Positions 1-9,420 of a stretch of DNA of 64,000 nucleotides are shown here, one piece after another. The position numbers and the translations under genes were made by a program. How positions within the stretch are numbered: the stretch's first letter is position 1; each line of letters starts with the position of its first letter. Origin of the DNA: Aliiroseovarius sp. S1339 (GTDB taxonomy: Bacteria; Pseudomonadota; Alphaproteobacteria; Rhodobacterales; Rhodobacteraceae); the NCBI RefSeq assembly GCF_023195695.1, contig NZ_JALPQG010000001.1:434001-498000 (forward strand), in the 5' to 3' direction. The notes under the pieces were generated by a model. That model was given only the letters and a program-made list of their open reading frames with translations. It did no database searches and was not told where the DNA came from.

Positions 1-450
1 GCGGCGGCCATTCTGGCGTATATCTTTGCACCCCGCGCCCTGCCGCTGGTCAAGGAAATCCCGGTCCTGAAGGACTTCATCGCCGACAGTTGCGAATTGT
101 CGATGATCGCGGCCTTTGCGGGTGTCTTTGCCTTGGCGCTGGTGATTGTGTCGATCTTCACACCACTGTTTTCATCTGCCGTCCAGCGGTCCGCCCTTGG
201 CGGCGTGGACCAGTCGCTTGGCTTTATTTTTGGTGTAGCGCGCGGCCTCCTTTTGGTGGCCATCGCACTGGTCGTTTATGACCGCATCGTCACCACGGAC
301 ACGATCCCAATGGTCGATGACAGCCGCACCGCCAAGATTTTCGCGCGCACTCAAGACAAAATCAACGAACAGATCCCGGAAGACGCCCCCGGTTGGATCG
401 TCGGTAAATACGAAGAACTTGTTGGCGCCTGCTCAACGGGCATTCAATAA
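1..450 (+). CDS. cvpA: CvpA family membrane protein (5' truncated by window)
   Basis: The reading frame is open from base 1 and ends at TAA 448-450, so the N-terminus lies outside the window. The visible 149 residues hold three hydrophobic stretches (about residues 1-12, 33-57 and 70-96) and a polar tail. This fits the C-terminal two thirds of a CvpA/colicin V production protein, an inner-membrane protein of about 160-190 residues. CvpA genes sit next to purF in many proteobacteria, and purF follows here after a terminator-like hairpin, which supports the call. The biochemical role of CvpA is poorly known; links to envelope stress and bile resistance are reported in enterobacteria. Confidence 0.85.
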   Translation, partial: AAAILAYIFAPRALPLVKEIPVLKDFIADSCELSMIAAFAGVFALALVIVSIFTPLFSSAVQRSALGGVDQSLGFIFGVARGLLLVAIALVVYDRIVTTDTIPMVDDSRTAKIFARTQDKINEQIPEDAPGWIVGKYEELVGACSTGIQ

Positions 451-485
451 TCTCCGCCACAGCAAGCCAAAATGTTTGACTGTTT

Positions 486-516
486 GAAACGCGTCTGATC
501 GGGCGCGTTTCTTTTT
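486..516 (+). terminator. Rho-independent terminator after cvpA
   Basis: Perfect 8-bp stem GAAACGCG (486-493) / CGCGTTTC (504-511) with a 10-base loop, followed by a T-rich run ending in TTTTTC. It lies 36 bases after the cvpA stop, so purF is probably transcribed from its own promoter in 517-647. Confidence 0.8.
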
Positions 517-647
517 CTGCGCCCGAACTGCACCTGATCCCACGCCCAACTCCGCGCAAAAACGCCATGGTCACCAGATAGTTTCGTGACAGATCGTGGC
601 CTGTCGATTAAGACGGAGCCAACGCCACGGAATCGGAGTTCGCTGCC

Positions 648-2132
648 ATGTCCGACACCTCGCCCACCGACACCCTTTTTATGCCTCCAGCGCATCCCTT
701 TGATGACGACAAGCTGAAGGAAGAATGTGGTGTTTTCGGTGTCGTTGGCCTTGCAGATGCTGCAAATTTTGTGGCTCTTGGCCTGCACGCCCTGCAACAC
801 CGGGGACAAGAAGCTGGCGGCATCGTCTGCCATGATCCCGAACAAGGCTTCAACTCTGCGCGCCGCTTTGGCTATGTGCGCGACAACTTTACCAAAGCCA
901 GCTTGATGGAAACGCTGCCCGGCCCAATCGCCATCGGCCACGTGCGTTATTCCACAGCCGGGTCAAAAGGCGCTGTCATCCGCGACGTGCAGCCCTTCTT
1001 TGGCGAATTTTCCATGGGCGGTGCGGCTATTGCCCACAATGGCAACATCACCAACGCCGTGGCCCTGCGCCGCGAATTGGTAGAACGCGGGTCGATCTTT
1101 CAAAGCTCGTCTGACAGCGAATGTATTATTCACCTGATGGCGCGCTCCCTGCAACGCAACATCCCGGAACGGATGGAAGACGCGCTGCGCCGCGTCGAAG
1201 GCGCGTTTTCCGTGGTGGCGATGACACGTACAAAAATGATGGGCGTGCGCGACCCACATGGCGTGCGCCCGCTGGTGTTGGGACGCTTAGGGGAAGGCTG
1301 GGTTCTCTCCTCTGAAACTTGCGCGTTGGACATCATCGGGGCCGAATTCATTCGCGAAATCGAGCCCGGCGAGATGGTTGTGATCAGCGCGGAGGGCGTG
1401 GAAAGTCGCTTTCCCTTCCGCCCGAAACCCTCGAAGTTCTGCATTTTCGAACATGTGTATTTCTCGCGTCCCGATAGCAGCTATGGCGGTCGCTCCGTCT
1501 ATGAAACCCGCCGCCAGATCGGCGTCGAGTTGGCACGCGAAAACCCCGTGGACGCCGATATCGTCTGCCCCGTGCCCGACAGCGGCACGCCTGCCGCGAT
1601 AGGGTACAGTCAGGAAAGCGGCATTCCTTACGCGATGGGGATTATCCGCAACCAGTATATGGGCCGCACCTTCATTGAGCCGACCGAACAGATCCGCAAC
1701 ATGGGTGTACGCCTGAAACTGAATGTCAACCGCGCCCTGATCAAGGGCAAGCGCGTGGTGTTGGTCGACGACAGCGTTGTGCGTGGCACGACGACCCGTA
1801 AAGTCAAAGACATGATGCTGGACGCGGGTGCCGCAGAGGTTCATTTTCGCATTGCGTCCCCGCCCACCGCGTGGCCCTGTTTCTATGGCGTGGACACACC
1901 GGAACGCGAAAACCTGCTGGCCGCCTCAATGACCGAGGAGGAGATGCGCGAGCACCTCACCGTCGACAGTCTGAAATTCATTTCGCTGGACGGCCTGTAT
2001 CGCGCGGTTGGCGAGGCGAAGGGGCGCGACAAAGCTTGCCCGCAATACTGCGATGCCTGTTTCTCGGGTGAATACCCGGTCACACCTTCTGATAAGGTTG
2101 AAAGTGGGTTCAAGCTGCAAGCGGCAGAATGA
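648..2132 (+). CDS. purF: Amidophosphoribosyltransferase PurF
   Basis: Catalyses the first committed step of de novo purine synthesis: PRPP plus glutamine to phosphoribosylamine. The 494 residues have the N-terminal Ntn glutaminase domain with the nucleophile Cys27 in KEECGVFGV; the 26 residues before it would be a cleaved propeptide. The PRPP-binding loop VVLVDDSVVRGTTT is near residues 370-383. Cysteines in FCIFEHVYF, CFYGVD and CPQYCDACF match the positions that bind a 4Fe-4S cluster in the Bacillus subtilis type of PurF, so this is likely the Fe-S, propeptide-bearing class. It follows cvpA and precedes an SDR gene by 64 bases. Confidence 0.97.
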   Translation: MSDTSPTDTLFMPPAHPFDDDKLKEECGVFGVVGLADAANFVALGLHALQHRGQEAGGIVCHDPEQGFNSARRFGYVRDNFTKASLMETLPGPIAIGHVRYSTAGSKGAVIRDVQPFFGEFSMGGAAIAHNGNITNAVALRRELVERGSIFQSSSDSECIIHLMARSLQRNIPERMEDALRRVEGAFSVVAMTRTKMMGVRDPHGVRPLVLGRLGEGWVLSSETCALDIIGAEFIREIEPGEMVVISAEGVESRFPFRPKPSKFCIFEHVYFSRPDSSYGGRSVYETRRQIGVELARENPVDADIVCPVPDSGTPAAIGYSQESGIPYAMGIIRNQYMGRTFIEPTEQIRNMGVRLKLNVNRALIKGKRVVLVDDSVVRGTTTRKVKDMMLDAGAAEVHFRIASPPTAWPCFYGVDTPERENLLAASMTEEEMREHLTVDSLKFISLDGLYRAVGEAKGRDKACPQYCDACFSGEYPVTPSDKVESGFKLQAAE

Positions 2133-2196
2133 CACGCCGATCCCAGCGGTCAGCTTTTGCCTTGCCCTTGGCCTCGTTGGATGAAAAAACACCGCC

Positions 2197-2850
2197 ATGA
2201 CGGATACACAGAAAATCGCATTGGTCACCGGAGCGTCGCGCGGACTTGGCGCGGCATTGGCGCTTGAGCTGTCCAAGACCCACCATGTTGTCGCCGTTGC
2301 CCGCACCACCGGCGCGCTGGAAGAGCTGGACGACAGGATCAAGGCCCAAGGCGGCGTGGCGACGCTGGCGCCGATGGATATCACCAACAAGGACGCGATG
2401 GCGCATCTGTGCCGGTCGATCCATGATCGTTGGGGGCCGGTTGATGTCTGGGCGCATACCGCGATCTACGGCCCGGCCCTGATGCCCACGCCGGATCTGG
2501 ATGACAAAGGCTGGACGCAAGCGCTGAACACCAATGTCGAAGCGACGCGCAACCTGATTTTCATGGTCAACGCGCTGATGACCGATGACAGCACGGCTTT
2601 ATTCTTCGCCGATGATCATGCCGGGCAGAAATTCTTCGCAGGCTACGGCGCGACGAAAGCTGCGCAGATGGCCTTGGTGCGCAGTTGGGAGGCTGAAAAC
2701 ACCAAACTCGGCCCGCGCGTGGTCATTGCAGAGCCCAAACCGCTTGCCACATCAATGCGCGCACGGTTCTTCCCCGGTGAAGATCGCAGCAAACTGGTCC
2801 CTGTCGATATCGAGGCACGGCGCATCCTGTCGGACGCCGGTCTGGCCTAA
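2197..2850 (+). CDS. SDR family NAD(P)-dependent oxidoreductase
   Basis: 217-residue short-chain dehydrogenase/reductase. The cofactor motif TGASRGLG is at residues 11-18 and the catalytic YxxxK is Y150-GAT-K154. The usual NNAG motif is replaced by AHTAIYG and the active-site Ser region is atypical (FFADDHAG), so the substrate cannot be predicted and activity may be altered. It starts 64 bases after purF on the same strand with no terminator between them and may be cotranscribed. SDR genes next to purF are common in Rhodobacterales, but I know of no characterised role. Confidence 0.85.
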   Translation: MTDTQKIALVTGASRGLGAALALELSKTHHVVAVARTTGALEELDDRIKAQGGVATLAPMDITNKDAMAHLCRSIHDRWGPVDVWAHTAIYGPALMPTPDLDDKGWTQALNTNVEATRNLIFMVNALMTDDSTALFFADDHAGQKFFAGYGATKAAQMALVRSWEAENTKLGPRVVIAEPKPLATSMRARFFPGEDRSKLVPVDIEARRILSDAGLA

Positions 2851-2981
2851 GCGCAGGTCACAGCGTCCACATGCCTTGCGCCAAAAGACGCGCTGTGCTT
2901 GCCGCGCGCGCCAAGCTGTCTTATTGAGAAACCAAGACTGCCCCAATCCAAGGGCGGATAGCCGGGTAAAAGGGCAGAACC

Positions 2982-3779
2982 ATGCGCATTCTCATCACTA
3001 ATGACGACGGGATCAACGCGCCGGGGTTGAAAGTGGCCGAGGCCATCGCCCAAGAAGTCGCGCTGGAGCTTGCCGGCGAAAAGGCCGAAATCTGGACCGT
3101 CGCACCCGCGTTCGAACAATCGGGCGTCGGCCACTGCATTTCCTACACCCATCCCTTTATGATCGCCGAACATGCCCCACGCCGCTTTGCCGCCGAAGGC
3201 AGCCCCGCCGATTGCGTCATTGCCGCGATCTATGACGTGATGCCGGACCGGCCCGACCTTGTGATCTCGGGGGTGAACCGGGGCAACAACTCGGCCGAAA
3301 ACGCGCTGTATTCCGGCACGCTTGGCGCCGCGATGGAGGCCGCCTTGCAAGGCATCCCGGCGATCGCCCTATCGCAATATATGGGCAACGGCACCAAAGG
3401 GTTAGGCAATGTTTTTGAAGCGGCGGCAACATGCGGCGGCGATATCGTGCGCCGACTTCTGGCGGATGCGCCTTGGGAGCACGGCGCCGACTATCGGCTA
3501 TTTTACAACGTGAACTTCCCGCCTGTCGGAGCTGATCTGGTAAAAGGCGTAAAAGCCGCACCGCAAGGCTGGCGACACGATGCATTTTTCGGGATCGATG
3601 CGCAAAACAGCCCGTCGGGGCGTAAATTCTTGTGGATCAAGGGGGGTCCACAGGCCAACCCGTCCTCGCCCGGCATGGATGTGACGCTTAACCTTGATGG
3701 CTATGTGTCTGTGACGCCGATGCGCGCCGATCTGACGGCTCATGATCAACTGGCGGCTTTGGGGACGTTGTTTGAATGA
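2982..3779 (+). CDS. surE: 5'/3'-nucleotidase SurE
   Basis: Metal-dependent phosphatase acting on nucleoside 5'- and 3'-monophosphates, linked to stationary-phase survival. The N-terminal NDDG metal-binding motif is at residues 7-10, followed by APGL. Further SurE motifs are VAPAFEQSG and [22 protein letters not shown] (the core of the active site, split here only by reading length), and the 265-residue length is normal. The last four bases overlap the start of pcm (ATGA), so the two are translationally coupled, matching the surE-pcm arrangement of many proteobacteria. Confidence 0.96.
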   Translation: MRILITNDDGINAPGLKVAEAIAQEVALELAGEKAEIWTVAPAFEQSGVGHCISYTHPFMIAEHAPRRFAAEGSPADCVIAAIYDVMPDRPDLVISGVNRGNNSAENALYSGTLGAAMEAALQGIPAIALSQYMGNGTKGLGNVFEAAATCGGDIVRRLLADAPWEHGADYRLFYNVNFPPVGADLVKGVKAAPQGWRHDAFFGIDAQNSPSGRKFLWIKGGPQANPSSPGMDVTLNLDGYVSVTPMRADLTAHDQLAALGTLFE

Positions 3780-4429
3780 ACAATGCTGACGCGATAGATG
3801 CGGAACGCAAGATGCAGTTCCTGTACGCCCTTCGCTCGAAAGGCGTAACAAACGCGCGCGTCCTGTCCGCGATGGAAGAAATCGACCGCGGCCCATTCGT
3901 GCGTGGCTTGTTTGCCGAACGCGCCTATGAGGACATGCCGCTGCCGATTTCATGCGGGCAAACCATCTCGCAACCCTCGGTGGTTGGTCTGATGACCCAA
4001 GCCGCGCAGATCAATCCACGCGACAAGGTGCTGGAGGTCGGCACGGGGTCTGGCTATCAGGCCGCGATCCTGTCTCGGCTTGCGCGTCGTGTCTATACCA
4101 TCGACCGCCACCAGAGGCTGGTGCGCGAAGCCCGCGAGCTGTTTGCGGCGATGGACCTGCACAACATCACCACCATTTCCGGTGACGGATCGCGTGGATT
4201 GCCCGATCAGGCGCCGTTTGATCGTATCATTGTGACCGCAGCCGCCGAAGACCCGCCCGGTCCCCTCTTGGCGCAGCTTGCCATTGGCGGTATCATGATC
4301 GTGCCGGTGGGCCAGTCCGATGCCGTCCAGACCCTGATCAAGGTGACGCGCAACGACGAAGGCTTTGAGTATGACGAGCTTTTGCCGGTGCGTTTCGTGC
4401 CCCTTCTGGAAGGGCTGGGGCAGGACTGA
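3776..4429 (+). CDS. pcm: Protein-L-isoaspartate O-methyltransferase
   Basis: Repairs isoaspartyl residues in aged proteins by S-adenosylmethionine-dependent methylation. The 217 residues carry the family signature [11 protein letters not shown] near the N-terminus, [13 protein letters not shown] (substrate-binding region) and the SAM-binding motif [15 protein letters not shown] at about 85-99. The ATG overlaps the surE stop by four bases. Both are followed by an NlpD-like lipoprotein gene, as in the enterobacterial surE-pcm-nlpD cluster, though no rpoS follows. Confidence 0.96.
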   Translation: MNNADAIDAERKMQFLYALRSKGVTNARVLSAMEEIDRGPFVRGLFAERAYEDMPLPISCGQTISQPSVVGLMTQAAQINPRDKVLEVGTGSGYQAAILSRLARRVYTIDRHQRLVREARELFAAMDLHNITTISGDGSRGLPDQAPFDRIIVTAAAEDPPGPLLAQLAIGGIMIVPVGQSDAVQTLIKVTRNDEGFEYDELLPVRFVPLLEGLGQD

Positions 4430-4549
4430 CGCGACATAGCTAGACCGGGGAACCGGAACCGTGGGGGCACCCCCGCACAGCAGTGACAAGGCCCGCAAAG
4501 GGTCGCAACCAGAGCCTGACAACAGGCCAATGGATTGAGGATGAGAGCA

Positions 4550-5725
4550 ATGCTACTCCAAAGCACGACCGAATTGCGTGCGCCCCGCCCCGTGCGGCGG
4601 CGTCAAATGCGCTCTGCCGCCCTGTTGGGGGTATTGGTGGGACTGACGGCCTGCGACAACACTTTTGACATGGATATGCGCCGCTTTGCCGATGGCGGCC
4701 TGTCGACAACCCAAGCGGCGCAAAGCGCAACCACCGCGGCCCGACCCAAGGCGGATGCGCGCGGTGTGATCTCGTACCCAAGCTATCAGGTGGCGTTGGC
4801 CAAACGCGGCGATACGGTGGCAAATATCGCCAGCCGCATCGGCATGGCACCGGCTGAATTGGGCCGCTATAACGGTGTGTCAGTTGACGCTCGGCTGCGC
4901 GAAGGCGAGGTTCTGGCCCTGCCGCGCCGTGTGGCCGAACCCACAACCGGTGTGATCCAACCAACCGACAACATCGACATCACGGCCTTGGCGGGCGACG
5001 CCATTGACCGCGCGGGCACGACAACTGCGACCCCTGTCGCGACCGTTACATCCGGCGAACAGCCGACCCGCCACCGCGTGAAACGAGGCGAAACCGCCTA
5101 TTCCATCGCGCGCACCTATGGCGTGTCGGTCCGGGCGCTGGCTGATTGGAACGGCCTCGGCTCTAGCCTGACAGTACGCGAAGGCCAGTTTCTGATGATC
5201 CCGGTCAAGGTGGACGCCCCGGTCAAACCAACCCGCGTCAGCCAACCGGGGCAAGGTTCGACCGCGCCCATACCGCCGTCGTCAGCTAAGCCGTTGCCGA
5301 AGGATGAGGCCAAACCAGCCAAAGCACCCACCCCGACGTCGCCCAAGCTGGAAGAAACCCGCACGCCCGCAAGCACCGCCCGCATGTCGCTGCCAGTGGC
5401 AGGCAAAGTCACCAGCTTGTTTGACGCCGATAAGGCCGGATATATCCTTGTGTCCGCCGGTCCCGGCGCGTCCGTCAGCGCGGCGGCCAGCGGAACGGTT
5501 CGGCTGGTGTCCAAGGACGTCGAGGGCGAAGAGATTGTCGTCATCGATCACGGCGACGGCACCCAAAGCGCCTATAGCTTCATCTCCGGCATCAAGGTGA
5601 AGAAGGGACAAAAAGTGAAGCGCGGCCAGCAAATCGCGACCGCCTCAAAGAACCAATACAACGCAATCCAGTTCCTTGTGTTCAAAGGGACAGAGCCGGT
5701 CGACCCAATGCCATACCTGAACTAA
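4550..5725 (+). CDS. NlpD-like lipoprotein with two LysM domains and a degenerate M23 domain
   Basis: About 391 residues. A basic N-region (RPVRRR) precedes the hydrophobic segment LLGVLVGLTAC, whose LTAC end is a lipobox with Cys35. Two LysM modules follow (YQVALAKRGDTVANIA and HRVKRGETAYSIA), then a Pro/Lys/Thr-rich linker and a C-terminal LytM/M23 fold. The M23 zinc ligands are absent: AYSFIS replaces the YxHL motif and IQFLVF replaces HLHFEV. That resembles E. coli NlpD, an amidase activator, and not an active endopeptidase. I chose ATG 4550 because TTGAGGATGAGAGC gives a well-spaced ribosome site; ATG 4541 and ATG 4607 are alternatives. The position after surE-pcm supports the NlpD assignment. 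Confidence 0.85.
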   Translation: MLLQSTTELRAPRPVRRRQMRSAALLGVLVGLTACDNTFDMDMRRFADGGLSTTQAAQSATTAARPKADARGVISYPSYQVALAKRGDTVANIASRIGMAPAELGRYNGVSVDARLREGEVLALPRRVAEPTTGVIQPTDNIDITALAGDAIDRAGTTTATPVATVTSGEQPTRHRVKRGETAYSIARTYGVSVRALADWNGLGSSLTVREGQFLMIPVKVDAPVKPTRVSQPGQGSTAPIPPSSAKPLPKDEAKPAKAPTPTSPKLEETRTPASTARMSLPVAGKVTSLFDADKAGYILVSAGPGASVSAAASGTVRLVSKDVEGEEIVVIDHGDGTQSAYSFISGIKVKKGQKVKRGQQIATASKNQYNAIQFLVFKGTEPVDPMPYLN

Positions 5726-5744
5726 AGCCACTCACGGCTATTAC

Positions 5745-5778
5745 GAAAGGGGCGGCCAGCGGTCGCCCCTTTCTCATT
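5745..5778. terminator. Bidirectional terminator between nlpD-like gene and nucleotidase
   Basis: Perfect 10-bp inverted repeat GAAAGGGGCG (5745-5754) / CGCCCCTTTC (5764-5773) with a 9-base loop, between two convergent genes. A TCATTTC tail follows on the plus strand and a short T/A stretch on the minus strand. Confidence 0.75.
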
Positions 5779-5793
5779 TCGCAGCGGCAACCT

Positions 5794-7752
5794 TCAAAGC
5801 GTGATACGGAACAGCGCAAAGCCTGTGTCTGACATATCGGCCTCTTCGATAGTGACACCCGGCACTGTAGCCGCGTGTTTCGCTGCAGCGGGGCCGGTTT
5901 CGAACAGAACGGTCGTGTTCTCCATCGGTGCGAAGGTCCAATTTGCATCCGCCTTGGGACTGATCGTGCCTTTCTCGACGATATAGCGCACGATCACGTC
6001 GCGGTTGGTATCCGGCCCTTCGAAGATCGTCGTATCGCCACCAGCGCCGGGGAAGCTGCCCCCGCCGCCCGCGCGGTAGTTGTTGGTTGCGACGATGAAT
6101 TCCTGTTCTTCATCAATTGGTTGTCCATCGAACTGCAAGTCGACGATTCGGTGAGCATCGGGCGCAATCACCTCGCCATCCTTGTTGTAGCGGGCCGGTT
6201 GGCTCAGGTCGATTTGATAGGTGACACCATCAATGACGTCGAAATTGTAAGACGGCATTTCGGGGTTCAGAAGCACCGCGTCCTGTGCCCCCGGCTCGAT
6301 CTGGTTGAAAATGGTGGCCGAGCGTTCCAGCCATTCGCGCACAGTGGCACCGTTGATCCGCACCGCGCGCACAGTGTTGGGATAGAGATACAGGTCGGCC
6401 ACGTTCTTGATTGCCACGTCACCCACATCGACATCGGTGTAATATTCAGGACCGCCGCGCCCACCAGCTTTAAACGGCGCTGCGGCAGACAGGATCGCAA
6501 GCCCTTCATGCTCGGTCCCTTTCATCATCTGCTCAATGTACCAGGTCTGGGCGTTTGACACGATCTGCACCGACGGATCATCCGCGACCAGCGCGAAATA
6601 GGAATGCAGCGGCGCATCGGTTTTCCCCACCGCCCGGCGCACATATTCCAGCGTCTCATCATGCTCTTTCTGAACCGACGCCAGCACGGCGGCACTGCTT
6701 TCCACCAACGGCGTGATCGAGCGATCTTCGCCACGCTCATAAATAGGTCGCGCCTCGGAGGTGTGCGACACGACGCGCCACGCGCCGCCATCATGCTCCA
6801 GCATCAAGTCAATCAGGCCCATATGCGAGCCCCAGAACCCTGCCATTGTAGCCGGAATGCCCATCAACGTGCCCGCTTCCACATCCACACCCGCGAAATC
6901 GGCATAGGTCGAGGACGGGAACACAAGATGCGAATGCCCGGTCAGAACCGCGTCGATACCTTCGACGGCAGCCAGCGGGACCGATGCGTTCTCCATCCCA
7001 TCTGTATGCTCGGCAGCCCCGATGCCCGAATGCGACAGCGCAATGATCAGATCCGCGCCCTCTTCACGCATCTGCGGGACATAGGCACGCGCGGCTTCAA
7101 CAATGTCACGCGCCATGACATTGCCTTCCAGATGCTGTCGATCCCAGTTCATTATCTGGGGCGGGACAAAGCCAATAAAGCCAATGCGGATGGGTTGCAC
7201 GGTGCCGCCGCCATTGGTGATTTCGCGATCAACAATAACGTAGGGCGGCACTAGGGTTTCATCCTCGGGCGGGGTTGCGCCAAGCTTCTTGGCAACATTT
7301 GCACAAACCACCGGGAAGCCAGCACCCGCGATAGATTTCATCAGAAAATCAAGGCCATAGTTGAATTCATGATTACCCAGCGTTGACGCGTCAAAGCCCA
7401 ATGTGTTCATCGCGTTGATCACCGGGTGGGTGTCACCTTCTTTCATGCCCCGCTCATAGGCGATGTAGTCGCCCATCGGGTTGCCTTGCAGAAAATCGCC
7501 ATTGTCCAGCAGCAGCGAATTGGTGGCTTCAGCCCGGATATCCCCAATCAGGGTTGCGGTGCGCGCAAGCCCAACCGTGTCGGTTTCCTTGTCAGAATAA
7601 TAGTCATAGGGGAACACATGCACATGCAGGTCAGTGGTCTCCATGATCCGCAAATGCGCCTGATTGGGTGACGCTTGCAGTGAATAAGGATGCAGGGCGA
7701 TGAACCCTGCGGTGCCGGCTAAAAAGCCGCGACGGGATAGGGTAAGAGACAT
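5794..7752 (-). CDS. cpdB: Bifunctional 2',3'-cyclic-nucleotide 2'-phosphodiesterase/3'-nucleotidase (CpdB type)
   Basis: Periplasmic enzyme that hydrolyses 2',3'-cyclic nucleotides and 3'-nucleotides for phosphate and nucleoside scavenging. The 652 residues begin with a twin-arginine signal (LSRRGFLAG, residues 5-13). The calcineurin-like metallophosphatase domain has DLH (41-43), DNGD (83-86), GNHE (126-129) and GHSH. The C-terminal 5'-nucleotidase domain has [15 protein letters not shown] near its end. The size matches CpdB. It is monocistronic: a terminator lies downstream and der is 163 bases upstream on the same strand. Confidence 0.93.
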   Translation of the reverse strand: MSLTLSRRGFLAGTAGFIALHPYSLQASPNQAHLRIMETTDLHVHVFPYDYYSDKETDTVGLARTATLIGDIRAEATNSLLLDNGDFLQGNPMGDYIAYERGMKEGDTHPVINAMNTLGFDASTLGNHEFNYGLDFLMKSIAGAGFPVVCANVAKKLGATPPEDETLVPPYVIVDREITNGGGTVQPIRIGFIGFVPPQIMNWDRQHLEGNVMARDIVEAARAYVPQMREEGADLIIALSHSGIGAAEHTDGMENASVPLAAVEGIDAVLTGHSHLVFPSSTYADFAGVDVEAGTLMGIPATMAGFWGSHMGLIDLMLEHDGGAWRVVSHTSEARPIYERGEDRSITPLVESSAAVLASVQKEHDETLEYVRRAVGKTDAPLHSYFALVADDPSVQIVSNAQTWYIEQMMKGTEHEGLAILSAAAPFKAGGRGGPEYYTDVDVGDVAIKNVADLYLYPNTVRAVRINGATVREWLERSATIFNQIEPGAQDAVLLNPEMPSYNFDVIDGVTYQIDLSQPARYNKDGEVIAPDAHRIVDLQFDGQPIDEEQEFIVATNNYRAGGGGSFPGAGGDTTIFEGPDTNRDVIVRYIVEKGTISPKADANWTFAPMENTTVLFETGPAAAKHAATVPGVTIEEADMSDTGFALFRITL

Positions 7753-7850
7753 GGGGACCTCCAGATCAGACCAAGTTGGAAACAGGCTAGGGGGGCATCA
7801 TGACAGTGAAATGATCGGTTTGGCAAATTTTTACCCCACTAGAAAGCAAC

Positions 7851-7879
7851 GCCCCGCTGATCGGGATGATCAACGGGGC
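7851..7879 (-). terminator. Probable terminator hairpin downstream of der
   Basis: Stem GCCCCG-TGATC (7851-7862) / GATCA-CGGGGC (7868-7879) with one mismatch and a 5-base loop, 36 bases after the der stop. No clear U-run follows, so it could be a weak or Rho-assisted terminator or an RNA-stabilising hairpin. Confidence 0.5.
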
Positions 7880-7915
7880 CTGTCAGTTGCATGTTTTCAA
7901 TGGCGGGCGGAAGCA

Positions 7916-9373
7916 TTAGTCGTCCGCGCGGCCCTTGCCCAAATGTTTGCGTAGGCGTGACGGTGTCGACTTCTTGCGGTTCTTATAGGGGTTCTTGTCC
8001 CCCTGCCCGCGCATCGTCAGACGGATCGGTGTGCCGGGCATGTCGAAATCTTCGCGCAGCGCATTAACCAAATAGCGGCTGTAGCTTTCGGGCAATTTGT
8101 CAGGATGCGAGCACATGACGACAAAGCCCGGCGGGCGGGTTTTTACCTGTGTCATATAACGCAGCTTGATCCGGCGGCCGCCCGGCGCGGGGGGCGGGTG
8201 AGCTGAGATCATTTCGGCCAGCCAACCGTTCAGTTGGGCGGTTTTAACCCGGCGATTCCAGACGTCATGGGCGCGCATCACCGCGGCTTGCAGGCGGTCC
8301 AACCCCTTACCCGTCTTGGCCGAGATGGTGACAAGCGGCGCGCCACGCAGTTGCGGCAACAGGCGGTCAAACGCCTCCTTCAATTCTTTCAGCTTGGCCT
8401 GCTTCTCAGGCTCTGCGTCCCATTTGTTTACCGCGACGACCACGGCACGGCCTTCGCGTTCGGCCAAGTCAGCGATGCGCAAATCCTGCTGTTCAAACGG
8501 GATTTCGGCATCCAGCAAAACCACCACAACCTCGGCGAACTTCACAGCCCGCACACCGTCCGAGACGGATAGTTTCTCTAGCTTTTCCTGCACTTTGGCG
8601 CGTTTGCGCATTCCGGCAGTGTCGAAAATTCGCGTCGGCACACCATCCCAGTCAAACCGAACTGAAATCGCGTCGCGGGTTATGCCAGCCTCCGGTCCAG
8701 TCAGCAACCGCTCTTCGCCAAGCAGCTTGTTAATCAGGGTGGACTTACCTGCGTTCGGGCGGCCAATCACGGCCACTTGCAAGGGTCTGTCGTTGGTTGG
8801 CACGCGGGGGCCGTCATCCGCATCCTCGTCATAATCCACATCCGTTTCCGGAGCGGTCGCGGCGGCGCGTTCTTCAAATTCTTCCGAGATCGGACGCAGC
8901 ACATCCATCAGCTCGCCCATGCCTTCGCCGTGTTCACCCGACAGACGGATCGGTTCGCCCAGGCCAAGCGAGAAGGCCTCCAGATACCCCGCCTCACCCG
9001 CTTTGCCTTCGGATTTGTTCGCGGCAAGGATCACATGCGCGTTCTTGCGGCGCAGGATGTCGGCAAAAACTTCATCCGACGGCAGGATGCCGACGCGGGC
9101 GTCCACCAGAAACAGGCAGGCATCGGCCATTTCAACGGCACGTTCGGTCAGGCGACGCATCCGGCCCTGAAGGCTTTCGTCGGTGGCCTCTTCAAGCCCC
9201 GCGCTGTCGATAACGGTAAAACGCAAATCACCCAGCCGCGCCTCGCCTTCGCGCAGGTCGCGGGTCACGCCCGGCTGGTCATCGACCAGCGCAAGGCGTC
9301 TTCCAACCAACCGGTTGAATAGGGTGGATTTGCCCACATTCGGGCGCCCTACAATGGCAAGGGTGAAGCTCAT
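7916..9373 (-). CDS. der: Ribosome biogenesis GTPase Der (EngA)
   Basis: Essential GTPase for 50S subunit assembly with two tandem GTPase domains. P-loops are GRPNVGKST (residues 9-17) and GRPNAGKST (204-212); DSAGLE and DTAGMRKR are the G3 motifs; NKSE and NKWD are the G4 motifs. The C-terminal KH-like domain ends in a basic tail (KNRKKS). An acidic linker of about 25 residues ([10 protein letters not shown]) separates the two domains. It lies 47 bases after the bamB-like gene, and the order yfgM-bamB-der is the same as in E. coli. Confidence 0.97.
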   Translation of the reverse strand: MSFTLAIVGRPNVGKSTLFNRLVGRRLALVDDQPGVTRDLREGEARLGDLRFTVIDSAGLEEATDESLQGRMRRLTERAVEMADACLFLVDARVGILPSDEVFADILRRKNAHVILAANKSEGKAGEAGYLEAFSLGLGEPIRLSGEHGEGMGELMDVLRPISEEFEERAAATAPETDVDYDEDADDGPRVPTNDRPLQVAVIGRPNAGKSTLINKLLGEERLLTGPEAGITRDAISVRFDWDGVPTRIFDTAGMRKRAKVQEKLEKLSVSDGVRAVKFAEVVVVLLDAEIPFEQQDLRIADLAEREGRAVVVAVNKWDAEPEKQAKLKELKEAFDRLLPQLRGAPLVTISAKTGKGLDRLQAAVMRAHDVWNRRVKTAQLNGWLAEMISAHPPPAPGGRRIKLRYMTQVKTRPPGFVVMCSHPDKLPESYSRYLVNALREDFDMPGTPIRLTMRGQGDKNPYKNRKKSTPSRLRKHLGKGRADD

Positions 9374-9420
9374 ATCGCTCTCCGGGTCACGTCAAGCGCC
9401 CCGCATACACGGTTTACCGG

